Below are positions 11,438-19,188 of a stretch of 64,000 nucleotides of DNA, piece by piece. The stretch is taken from positions 62,001 to 126,000 of the forward strand of contig CAZFLE010000004.1 of assembly GCA_964519895.1 (NCBI GenBank), read 5' to 3'. The position numbers and the translations under genes were made by a program. The stretch comes from CAYFPX01 sp964519895 (GTDB lineage: Bacteria > Myxococcota_A > UBA796 > CAJQPC01). Position 1 is the stretch's first letter. Each line of letters begins with the position of its first letter. Below the pieces are notes generated by a model, which was given only the letters and a program-made list of their open reading frames with translations, was not told the DNA's origin and made no database searches.

Positions 11438-12075
11438 TCCGCTTGCTCTGGCTGCTGGGGTGGCTGCTGGCCGCCCCGGCTGCGCTCGCAGCAGAGCCCG
11501 AGCTGTCCGAGGACGACTGGGTCACCCTGGACGACCCGGACGACCCGCCCGAGAAGCCCCAGCGCACGTGGGAAGACACCGTGCTGCGCAAGCGACAGCG
11601 CATGGCATGGGGCGGCGCGGCCTTGGCGTTGGCCATGACCCTCACCGCCACCGAGACCCTGGACTGCAAGGGGTCCTGCCACGGTTCGATCTACCTGCTC
11701 ACCGTGCCGATGGCCGTCTGGGGCGGCTTCAAGCTCGCGGCGGCCCTGGGCACGCCGACCCGACTCCTGCGCGAACAGGGCCTCACCGGGCCACCGATCG
11801 CGTACTGGGTGGGCTGGACCGGGGTGGCGGCGATGACGGTGGGCTGGTGGATGCGCGCGACGTCGCGGGCAGAGGACAGGCGCCCGTGGACGCTGACGGC
11901 CGCGGCTGGCGCGTCCGTGGCCGTCACCGGCTTCGCGACCCAGGCGCTGTGGAACACCATGGGCTGGTACGGCACCGGGCATCGGGCGGTCTTGCCCCGG
12001 GTCCGGGTCACCCCCTGGCTCGAAGGCCGAGCCGAGGGCAGGGCGGGGGGGCTCGCCCTCACCGGGCGGTGGTAG
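11434..12075 (+). CDS. hypothetical exported membrane protein
   Basis: A 213-residue protein beginning with GTG inside the GTGA overlap with the DUF2330 gene, so translation is probably coupled. The signal peptide MIRLLWLLGWLLAAPAALAA is followed by an acidic, Pro-rich stretch (DDPDDPPEKPQ). Four hydrophobic segments follow, among them GGAALALAMTLTATETL, YLLTVPMAVWGGFKLAAAL and AYWVGWTGVAAMTVGWWM. A Cys pair (LDCKGSCHG) lies between segments one and two. It resembles no family I recognise. Its position suggests work with the DUF2330 protein at the envelope. Confidence 0.7.
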   Translation: MIRLLWLLGWLLAAPAALAAEPELSEDDWVTLDDPDDPPEKPQRTWEDTVLRKRQRMAWGGAALALAMTLTATETLDCKGSCHGSIYLLTVPMAVWGGFKLAAALGTPTRLLREQGLTGPPIAYWVGWTGVAAMTVGWWMRATSRAEDRRPWTLTAAAGASVAVTGFATQALWNTMGWYGTGHRAVLPRVRVTPWLEGRAEGRAGGLALTGRW

Positions 12076-12094
12076 TCCCGCGCTAAGCTACGGC

Positions 12095-12787
12095 ATGGGG
12101 TGGATGCTGCTGGCCCTGCTCGCCTGTGGTCCAAAGACCACGCCTGCGTCCGCCGCTGCCCCGGTCGCGCCTCCGACCCCGGCCGAGACCTTTGCGGCCT
12201 TGGAGCGCGGCGACTTCGCGACCGCACGGCTCGGCCTGGAGCACGGTATCGCCGTGGATCCGCTGAACGCCGAGCTCTACCTGCAGCTCACCCGCCTCTA
12301 CGCGGGCAGCACCCAGCCCGTCTGGGCCCTGCTCTATGGCGAGGTCTTCCTGCTGCTGGAGCCCTACAGCCCCAGGTCGGCCGAGGTGAGCGCCTTGCTC
12401 GTCGGTGTGCACGGACGGCTGGCCCGCCAGGCCCCCCGAGGGGGCCAGGGACCCTTCGAGTCCGCCCTCACCCAGGCCCTCACCCAGGCCCTGAACGACA
12501 GCGGCGGCCGGGCGGACCTTGCGGGCATCGTGGCCTGGCGCGCTGCGCTTCCGGCGGCGCTGGCCGAGCCGGATCCACTGGTCGACTGGCACCGCGACCT
12601 CCAGGACGCTGGCCACCTGGCCGCGTACTCCTGGTGGCTCTTGCGGGCTGGGGATCCAGAGGCCTTCGCCGCGTGGGCGGCCGATCACGAAGGCGCCCTC
12701 CAGGACCTGCGCGGCTTCTTGAACGAGCAGGCCTTCCAGCCGGGACGGGACGGCCTGGTGGGCCGGGCGGCGCATCCGGAGGGCTAG
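12095..12787 (+). CDS. TPR-like lipoprotein
   Basis: A 230-residue protein with the leader MGWMLLALLA before Cys11, then a Pro/Ala-rich spacer. It contains one clear tetratricopeptide-like unit (ETFAALERGDFATARLGLEHGIAVDP, then AELYLQLTRLYAG) and further helices. It is probably an outer-membrane or periplasmic lipoprotein that acts as a protein-binding scaffold. It follows the two preceding genes after a 19-nt gap, so it likely belongs to that operon. It overlaps the convergent FHA gene by 4 nt. No catalytic motif is seen. Confidence 0.75.
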   Translation: MGWMLLALLACGPKTTPASAAAPVAPPTPAETFAALERGDFATARLGLEHGIAVDPLNAELYLQLTRLYAGSTQPVWALLYGEVFLLLEPYSPRSAEVSALLVGVHGRLARQAPRGGQGPFESALTQALTQALNDSGGRADLAGIVAWRAALPAALAEPDPLVDWHRDLQDAGHLAAYSWWLLRAGDPEAFAAWAADHEGALQDLRGFLNEQAFQPGRDGLVGRAAHPEG

Positions 12788-13329
12788 TCCCGCCTGCGCG
12801 CACGGCCTTGGCACCAGCGGTAGCGCAGGCCACCCAGGCTGATCTCGTCTCCGTCGGCCAGCTGCACGCGCCAGACCCGCTGGCCATTGACGGCGACCCC
12901 GTTCTTCGAGCCGCCGTCGATCAGCCAGACCCGGCCCTCCTGGAGCCGGAGCTCGGCGTGCTGCCGGGAGCACGACGGATCGGTCAGCACCACGTGGCAC
13001 CGGGGACTCCGCCCCAGAGTGAGACGTGCCCGGCCAAAGGAAGAGCCCTCGACCCGCTCGCCCCAGGGGTGCTCCAACCAGCCGGTCGGCCCGGTCGGGC
13101 GGGTGGGGATTGGAAAGGTCGGCTCGAAGAGCCACGAAGGCTGGGGCTCTGCGAGCTCGGGCGGGACCCCGAACAGCTCGGCCACGCTCAGCTCGTCGGT
13201 CTCCTGGGACGGCTCGTCGTCCGCTGGGGGCGGTTGTTCCCAGCTCCCCTCCAGCTCCGAGACCGCGTGGTCCTGGGTCCAGGGGGTCCGGAAGTCGAAG
13301 GGACTCGCAGCGGTCGCGTCGTGTTGCAT
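12784..13329 (-). CDS. FHA domain protein
   Basis: A 181-residue cytosolic protein. The N-terminal 85 residues are acidic and Pro-rich without a fold signature. The C-terminal half is a forkhead-associated domain: LGRSPRCHVVLTDPSCSRQH with the conserved GR, S and H, then a GSKNGVAVNG loop. FHA domains bind phosphothreonine peptides and in this phylum usually work with Ser/Thr kinases. Its start (ATG 13329) follows GAGG with 8 nt spacing and is divergent from the gene at 13428. The Thr/Ser/Asp-rich N-terminal part could itself be phosphorylated. Confidence 0.9.
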   Translation of the reverse strand: MQHDATAASPFDFRTPWTQDHAVSELEGSWEQPPPADDEPSQETDELSVAELFGVPPELAEPQPSWLFEPTFPIPTRPTGPTGWLEHPWGERVEGSSFGRARLTLGRSPRCHVVLTDPSCSRQHAELRLQEGRVWLIDGGSKNGVAVNGQRVWRVQLADGDEISLGGLRYRWCQGRARRRD

Positions 13330-13427
13330 GGGTTGTGCCTCGATCGAGCCATCTCCCGGGGACAGCCCGACCTTTCAAGACCTGGCCCCCGGAAGGCCCG
13401 AGGCCCCCGGGGGGTAGACTCCCGCCG

Positions 13428-15578
13428 ATGACGCCTGCGTCGCTCGCCAAGCACCTGACACGCGCCACAGGGCCCCTCGGCGTGGTCCTGGGCAGCCTGT
13501 TGCTCGCGAGCGCGGCCTGGGCTGGGGCCGAGACCGACAAGATCAAGAAGCTCCACAGCCGGGGCAAGCTGGACAAGGCGTGGGACCTGTGCGCCCAGCT
13601 CGAGGCCAGCGGCGGCTCGGAGTTCGTCTATGCCAAGGAGCCCTGCGCCCAGGTCCACCGGGACCGGCTGGATCTGGCCCACCCTGGCGGGCTCTCGCGA
13701 GCGCAGCTGGACGAACACGCCCAGCGCTGGCCAGGCACCGCTGCGGGCACCCGGTCCCTGGAACAGGCCGCGCGCATCCTGCTGGGCCAGGCGGGCCAGA
13801 CCATCGAGAAGCTCAACCAGGTCACGTGGACCTACCAGCGCACCGAGGCCGCGGCCGAGGCCAAGACCCGCATCTTCCAGATCGCCTTTGACCGCGCCAA
13901 GCTCCTGGCCAGCCCCGAGGCCTACGCCGACTACCGGCAGACCTACCCGGACAGCCCCTTCCGGGACGAGGCCTGGGCCCTGGAGCAGGAGGCGGCCTTC
14001 GACCGCGCCTTCTCCGAAGGCACCGCAGAGGCCATGCAGCTGTTCGTGGCGGCCTACCCCGAGTCCCCAGAGGTGCCTCGGGCCAAGAAGCTGGAGATGG
14101 ACTACGCCTTTCACGAGGCGGGCAAGACCGGCACGAGCGAGGCCTGGCACGCGCTCTACAAGAAGTTCGTGGCCCACCCCCGGCGGCACGAGATCCAGGC
14201 CCGCTGGTACGCGGCCGCGGTCACAGAGGTCGACACCCGCGGGGTCGGCCCCCTGTTGATGTACACCGCCATCCACCCTTCGGACGCGACCGCCCGGGAC
14301 GCGCTGGAGTCCGCGGTGATCCGCACGGTGGCCGTGGCCATGGTGGCCGGACACCCGGACAACCCCGGGTGGACCCTCAACCGCGAGGGCGAGGCCGAGG
14401 TCCCCCGGGTCTCCCAGCTCAGCAAGTCGGTCCAGGTCCGATTCCCCTACGTGTCCAACCACGCCCCCGAGATCCGGGTCCTGGCCGAAAAGGGCGCCGA
14501 CATCCGCAGCCTGCAGGGTCACCTCCAGGCGACCTTCCGCCTGACCCAGACCGAGGCGGGGGCACTGGCGCTCAAGTGGCGCTCGCCCGAGGAGGGCCTG
14601 TGGGAGGCCCGGCTGCCCTTGGGGCTCTGCCAGCCCCGGGGAACCCGCTTCATCGTCGAGGTGAAGCTGATGGGCGAGACCTTGCGCTACCCGTTCCGGT
14701 CGGACACGCCCTGCGCGGACTGGTGGGTCCCGATGGCGGTCTGGAACGGCGCCGCCCGCCGCGGCGGCTCCCGGTCCCAGGGCGCGTGGTCGCGCACCGC
14801 TGGCGAGCTGCCGCCACTCCCCCACAAGGACGTCTGGTGGACCGGGGCTCGCTTCGAACACACCCCGGCCAGTGGGTCCGGAACCGTGGTGACCTGGCCC
14901 GACGGCACCCGGTACTGGCGGCCCGGGAGCCCCGGGCTGACCGGTCGCAACCTCGAAGATCTGCTGGTCCTGCCGTCCTTCCCGGCGCCGGGCTTCTCAC
15001 TCATCCCCATCGGCAACGACAACGTGCTCAGCCAGCCCGGGGGGGACAAGGTCAACGTCGCGGAAGGCCTGGTCCTGCAGCACCAGGTCTGGCTGGCGGC
15101 GACCAAGCCCCCCGGGCAGGGGCGTGGATCGGCAGCCCTGGCCGCCGACACCGGCTGGATCGTGGCCGAGGACACCGGCGCCTGGCAGCCGCTGCCCCCC
15201 CAGGGCGCCACGCTCCTGGAGCTGCGCTTCCCGACTCCGGAGATCCGCACGACCTGGAGCGAGCAGCTCCAGGCCTGGACCGGCGAGCCCGCTGCGATCC
15301 GCTGGTCTGCGATGGTCGACCTGGACCTGGACGATCAGCTCGAGGGCTTCGTGTGCCTGGCCCCTGGCGATGGAGACCGCTGCTTTGTGGCCGACTGGCG
15401 GGACGGCGGCCCCGCGTGGTTCCCGGTGATGGGCTTCGACTGGCCGGCGACGGCCAACGGGGCGCCCTTTGCCTTCTGGACCGAGCAGGGGGTGTACCTG
15501 GCCCGAGTGGACCCGACCGGCGCCAGCGTCGCCCGCTACACCGGCTCGGCGTATCTGGGCACCCGGGAAGGGGAGTAG
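13428..15578 (+). CDS. large secreted helical-repeat protein, unknown function
   Basis: A 716-residue protein with a clean signal peptide (HLTRATGPLGVVLGSLL, cleavage at WAGA). The first 280 or so residues are alpha-helical TPR/outer-membrane-assembly-like repeats. There are several Pro-Asp/Glu-Ser spaced motifs (YRQTYPDSPFRDEAW, VAAYPESPEVPRAKK) typical of tetratricopeptide-containing periplasmic proteins. The remainder is beta-rich with many Trp residues. No enzymatic motif is recognised. It stands alone between the FHA gene and the convergent XRE operon. Confidence 0.75.
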   Translation: MTPASLAKHLTRATGPLGVVLGSLLLASAAWAGAETDKIKKLHSRGKLDKAWDLCAQLEASGGSEFVYAKEPCAQVHRDRLDLAHPGGLSRAQLDEHAQRWPGTAAGTRSLEQAARILLGQAGQTIEKLNQVTWTYQRTEAAAEAKTRIFQIAFDRAKLLASPEAYADYRQTYPDSPFRDEAWALEQEAAFDRAFSEGTAEAMQLFVAAYPESPEVPRAKKLEMDYAFHEAGKTGTSEAWHALYKKFVAHPRRHEIQARWYAAAVTEVDTRGVGPLLMYTAIHPSDATARDALESAVIRTVAVAMVAGHPDNPGWTLNREGEAEVPRVSQLSKSVQVRFPYVSNHAPEIRVLAEKGADIRSLQGHLQATFRLTQTEAGALALKWRSPEEGLWEARLPLGLCQPRGTRFIVEVKLMGETLRYPFRSDTPCADWWVPMAVWNGAARRGGSRSQGAWSRTAGELPPLPHKDVWWTGARFEHTPASGSGTVVTWPDGTRYWRPGSPGLTGRNLEDLLVLPSFPAPGFSLIPIGNDNVLSQPGGDKVNVAEGLVLQHQVWLAATKPPGQGRGSAALAADTGWIVAEDTGAWQPLPPQGATLLELRFPTPEIRTTWSEQLQAWTGEPAAIRWSAMVDLDLDDQLEGFVCLAPGDGDRCFVADWRDGGPAWFPVMGFDWPATANGAPFAFWTEQGVYLARVDPTGASVARYTGSAYLGTREGE

Positions 15579-15594
15579 GGGCGTTCAGCCGGCC

Positions 15595-15798
15595 TCACGG
15601 CACGTACTCCAGCAGCTCCCCGGGCTGACAGTCCAGCTCCCGACAGAGCTTCTCCAGGGTCGAGAAGCGCACGGCCTTGACCTTGCCGGTCTTGAGCTTG
15701 GAGAGGTTGGCGGGGGTCAGGCCGATGCGCTCGGACAGGTCCTGTCCTCGGACCTTGCGCAGGGCCATGACCACGTCGAGGCGCACGACGATCGGCAT
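15595..15798 (-). CDS. XRE family (Cro/CI-type) small transcriptional regulator
   Basis: A 67-residue DNA-binding protein that is almost only a helix-turn-helix domain: LSERIGLTPANLSKLKTGK spans the two helices, followed by FSTLEKLCRELDCQPGELLEY. This is the short YozG-like class usually encoded with a small integral membrane protein. Here it starts 2 nt after the stop of the membrane protein gene 15801-16136. That gene lies below an AT-rich palindrome (16137-16198) that could be its own operator. It probably autoregulates this pair. Confidence 0.9.
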   Translation of the reverse strand: MPIVVRLDVVMALRKVRGQDLSERIGLTPANLSKLKTGKVKAVRFSTLEKLCRELDCQPGELLEYVP

Positions 15799-15800
15799 GG

Positions 15801-16136
15801 TCAGACGATCTCGCGCAGCTCGAGGATCAGCGCCGCCACCGCATCGAAGGCGTCCGACGCCCGGTGGGCCAGCCAGGCCACGAGGAAGTAGTTCACCACC
15901 CCGCCCAGGTTGCCCAGCAGCACGCCGAGGCCGGGCTCGGCGGCGCCGACCGTCTTGAGCACCGCGACCCCGATGAGGATCGCCCCCAACACGGCCGACA
16001 AGATGCCGACGACCCGGAAGCCCACGGCTCCGGCGCGGATGTTGTCCAGGTTGCCTTCCATCTTCTCGCTGAGGTCCATGACTGACTCCGGCGGCGGGAG
16101 GACGTCTCCCGTCTCGCCCCAATCAAGTAGGATCAT
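15801..16136 (-). CDS. small two-helix membrane protein partnered with XRE regulator
   Basis: A 111-residue protein with two hydrophobic segments (VGILSAVLGAILIGVAVL and LLGNLGGVVNYFLVAWLA) and a polar N-terminal stretch. It has the position and size class of membrane proteins linked to YozG-like regulators (often annotated DUF2975), but it is shorter than usual. I therefore do not assign the family firmly. ATG 16136 is preferred because AAAGGA lies about 4-5 nt upstream; ATG 16082, with GGAG upstream, is an alternative that would remove the polar start. The upstream 62 bp are AT-rich. Confidence 0.72.
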   Translation of the reverse strand: MILLDWGETGDVLPPPESVMDLSEKMEGNLDNIRAGAVGFRVVGILSAVLGAILIGVAVLKTVGAAEPGLGVLLGNLGGVVNYFLVAWLAHRASDAFDAVAALILELREIV

Positions 16137-16198
16137 CGATTCCTTTCGTCAACAAAAAAATATCGTTTATCGATAATTACAGGTCGAAAAACACCAAG
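16137..16198 (-). promoter_or_regulatory. AT-rich promoter/operator island before the membrane protein-XRE pair
   Basis: This 62-bp gap between two same-strand genes is strongly AT-rich in an otherwise very GC-rich window. It contains a run of seven A residues (16154-16160), a perfect 10-bp palindrome TTATCGATAA (16167-16176) and a near copy of its half just before it (TATCG at 16161-16165). The layout suits a promoter with an operator for the small XRE protein. Sigma elements cannot be fixed by eye. Confidence 0.5.
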
Positions 16199-17413
16199 TC
16201 ACTCCCGATCCTCCACCACCTCCAGGCGGCCTGGTTCCCCGGCGCCATCCGCCAGGGACAGCCCACCCTCCTCGCCGGGCTCGACCACGCTCAGGGCGCC
16301 CTGGTCCCGCGGTCCCAGGCGCTCCAGCAGCCGCTTCCGGGCTGACGATGCCACGTCGCGGACGCCAGCCTCCGAGTGCTCCAGCCAAGGTGCGAGCACC
16401 GCGAAGTCGTCGGCCGTGCCGCAAGCACCCAGGGCCTGGAGCTTCCAGAGGAGCGCCAGGCCACCGGCGTCATCCAGGCTCTTGCGCAGGGCCTCCCGCA
16501 CGGCGGGATCCACGGCTGGGCCGTCCTGGCGGATGAGCTCGGTGGCGGCCTCGACCAGCGCCGTCTGCCGACTGTTGAGGGCCAGCCGCACCAGCGGGGC
16601 CGCGGCCGCGCGACCACCTCGCTCGTCCAGCAGTCGAAGCGCCTCGACCCGCCAGTGCGGCGCCAGCGCCGGGGAGCGCACCATCTCGGCCACGCCGTCC
16701 ACCCCCCCGCGGGCCCGCAGAGCCAGCAACCGCAGCTCGCCGTCGACCTCGGTGGCCAGAGCGTCGAGGACCCTGGCGGTGACGGGTGCGTCCCCGCGGC
16801 GTGCCACCAGAGCCCGCACCGCGGCCAGGCGCACGTCGCGCCCCGAGCTCTCCAGCGCCACCCGAGCCAACCGCTCGTCCCGATCGGCGGGCTCGGCCTC
16901 CAAGACCTGGGCGGCCTGGAGCATGCGCCCGATCCGGGGACCGGCCGACCCCCCCACGTCGATGATCGGCACCGTGGTCCACAGGCCGGCTTCGCGCACG
17001 GTCACCCCGGAAGGTCCGAGCTCGCGCAGGGCCGCACGGCCGGCGTCGGAGCACAGCGAGAGCGCCGTGAGCGGGTCCCCCCACAAGCCGGGCTGACGAT
17101 CCAGCACCGGATCGCCGGTGACCACAGGGTCCCCCTGGCCCTCGGACGAGAGGCCCCGCAGCAGGCCCTTGCGCAGGGGCATCCAGATCGTGAAGGCCCC
17201 GGGCTGCGCAGCGGTGTCGACCAGGACCGTGCGTCCCTTGGCCCGGCCCTGGAAGCGGGTGGTGCTGACACTTCGGACGTCGTCGAGCAGCCGCTCCAGG
17301 TGGTTCCGGGCGTCGTCCCGCCACTGGGGCGAGCGGCCGGTGGACCACCGCGCCAGGTTTCCCAACAACACCACCCCGCCCACCACCAGGCCCAGGACAA
17401 CGAGGACCTCCAT
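16199..17413 (-). CDS. membrane-anchored HEAT-repeat protein
   Basis: A 404-residue protein with a single N-terminal membrane segment (MEVLVVLGLVVGGVVLLGN) and a large cytosolic domain. After a beta-rich linker, residues from about 190 onward form HEAT-like helical repeats of about 30 residues (DVRLAAVRALVARRGDAPV, REALRKSLDDAGGLALLWKL). Such proteins scaffold complexes. Its ATG lies 1 nt after the stop of the Hsp70-like gene, so the two are translated together and may form a membrane-linked chaperone complex. No catalytic motif is present. Confidence 0.82.
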   Translation of the reverse strand: MEVLVVLGLVVGGVVLLGNLARWSTGRSPQWRDDARNHLERLLDDVRSVSTTRFQGRAKGRTVLVDTAAQPGAFTIWMPLRKGLLRGLSSEGQGDPVVTGDPVLDRQPGLWGDPLTALSLCSDAGRAALRELGPSGVTVREAGLWTTVPIIDVGGSAGPRIGRMLQAAQVLEAEPADRDERLARVALESSGRDVRLAAVRALVARRGDAPVTARVLDALATEVDGELRLLALRARGGVDGVAEMVRSPALAPHWRVEALRLLDERGGRAAAAPLVRLALNSRQTALVEAATELIRQDGPAVDPAVREALRKSLDDAGGLALLWKLQALGACGTADDFAVLAPWLEHSEAGVRDVASSARKRLLERLGPRDQGALSVVEPGEEGGLSLADGAGEPGRLEVVEDRE

Positions 17414-17414
17414 C

Positions 17415-19100
17415 TCAGAGCAGCCGCACCACCGCCTCGTCCTTCATCAGGACCTTGTCCGTCTGCAGGTCCTTGACGGTGGCGATGAGCCAGCGGTCCG
17501 CGTTCACCCCGAACGCGATCTCCAGCCGGGGGTTGCGGTCGCTGGGCTTGTGGGGAGGGACCAGACGCCCGAGCACCGGGTCGGACTCGTTCAACGGCAC
17601 CACGATCTGCTGGCCGCCGCCGCCGCCTGCGCCGCCCAGCTTGTGCAGCTTGCCCTCGGCGTCCCAGGTGAAGCGTCGGTCGCCGCCCTCGTCGCTGCCG
17701 ACCTCGCAGATGACCATCTTGAAGACCTTCTCCGGCTCGCCCAGGGAGCACGTCGGGACCAGCTTCTTCTTCCACGTGGGCTCCCGGGTCGGGAAGCGCT
17801 GGCCCTTGGGCACGATCACCGTGTGGACCGGCTCGTGGGTCTTGGGGTCGTAGGTCACGAAGGCGTAGTCGTGCACGATGAAGTCGGACTGGGTGACCTC
17901 GCCCGCTGCAAAGGCGGCCGCCCCGTAGACCACGGCCTCAAAGGGCTGCCAGGCCCGTACCTTCTCCCGGCCGAAGGCGTCCTGGAAGGTCGGGTAGACA
18001 AAGGGGAGCAGCGTGGAACCCCCGACCATCAAGACCTGGTCGATGTCGTCGAAGGTGATGCCCCGGCGCGCAGCCTGGGCGCGGATGCCCTGGATACAGG
18101 CCGTCAGGGTGCCGACCAGGTCATGGCGCTGGAGCACGTCCCGCACGTCCTGTTGGCTGATCTCCAGCAGATCCTGGGGGTCCCGGTGCCCGGAGCCGTC
18201 GGGGTTCACGAAGCCAAAGGCCTCTCGATCGCGAAAGTAGACGGCCTCCTTGACCCGGCGGGCCTCCTCGATCATCAGCCGGGCCCAGAAGCGGTTGGCG
18301 CCGTGCTCGTCGACCATCGAGCGCGGCATCTCCAGCCGATCGCAGATCTCAGCGAGCAGCCAGCGATCGACCAGGTCCCCGCCGACGGCGCGTCCTTCCT
18401 TGGCGATGACCTCGCAGGCGCCGGTCTCCATCTCCCGGGCGCTCAGCGACACCAGCGCCAGGTCCAGGGTCCCGCCACCCATGTCCACGACCAGCACGTG
18501 GCGCTGGCGCTTCAGCCCCAGGCCATAGCCGATGGCCGCGGCGACGGGCTCGTCCAGGAAGTGCACGTCGCGCACACCGACGCGCTTGAACAGCCGGACC
18601 ACCTCGGCCCGGTAGGCCTCGTAGCTGTCGACCGGGGTGGTGACGACCACCTCTCGCGGCCGCTCTCCGGTGGTGCGCTTGACCTCGGCGAAGAGCTCTC
18701 GCACGAAGACCCCGGCCACGTCGCGGGCCGACCAGGTTCGCTTGCCGGTGCGGGCGATGGTCTTGAGGGCTCCGCTGGACAGGTAGGGCTTGAAGCTGGA
18801 CGCGTAGCAGGGCAGTGGCCGAACCACGTTGCGCTCCAGGGCCTGGCGGCCGATGAACGCTCGCTTGCCCCAGAAGGCACGGGTGTTGAACACCGGCCAG
18901 GTGCCGATCCGGGTGGCGAGATCGGGCTCCGCGATCAGGTGGGTCGCCGACGGCACGAGCTTGGGCGCTTCCAGCGGATCCCCGGCACCCGGCTTGCGGC
19001 AGATGTCCGGCAGCTCCAGCAGCTGAGGACTGCCCGTCACCTCGTCCCACCGGGCGACGCCCGTGTTGGTGGTTCCCAGGTCGATGGCCCAGCCCGACAT
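17415..19100 (-). CDS. Hsp70/DnaK-like protein, atypical
   Basis: A 561-residue ATPase of the Hsp70/actin fold. Phosphate 1 is AIDLGTTNTGVA, connect 1 is FLDEPVAAAIGYG, and phosphate 2 is VVDMGGGTLDLALV. The adenosine motif MVGGSTLLPFV follows. After the nucleotide-binding domain the C-terminal part (about 150 residues) is not a normal DnaK substrate-binding domain with lid. It therefore belongs to the DnaK-like group seen in Myxococcota and is not the housekeeping dnaK. It leads the operon with the membrane HEAT protein, small membrane protein and XRE regulator. It is divergent from the REC-MBL gene (88 bp between). Confidence 0.88.
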   Translation of the reverse strand: MSGWAIDLGTTNTGVARWDEVTGSPQLLELPDICRKPGAGDPLEAPKLVPSATHLIAEPDLATRIGTWPVFNTRAFWGKRAFIGRQALERNVVRPLPCYASSFKPYLSSGALKTIARTGKRTWSARDVAGVFVRELFAEVKRTTGERPREVVVTTPVDSYEAYRAEVVRLFKRVGVRDVHFLDEPVAAAIGYGLGLKRQRHVLVVDMGGGTLDLALVSLSAREMETGACEVIAKEGRAVGGDLVDRWLLAEICDRLEMPRSMVDEHGANRFWARLMIEEARRVKEAVYFRDREAFGFVNPDGSGHRDPQDLLEISQQDVRDVLQRHDLVGTLTACIQGIRAQAARRGITFDDIDQVLMVGGSTLLPFVYPTFQDAFGREKVRAWQPFEAVVYGAAAFAAGEVTQSDFIVHDYAFVTYDPKTHEPVHTVIVPKGQRFPTREPTWKKKLVPTCSLGEPEKVFKMVICEVGSDEGGDRRFTWDAEGKLHKLGGAGGGGGQQIVVPLNESDPVLGRLVPPHKPSDRNPRLEIAFGVNADRWLIATVKDLQTDKVLMKDEAVVRLL

Positions 19101-19188
19101 GGAGGGGTTGATACTCCCTCGCCCGTTGCTTCACAAGCCCCCCCGGTCCGCCCGCGCGCGGTAGGCTTCGGGGCCAGAGGCAACCCAC

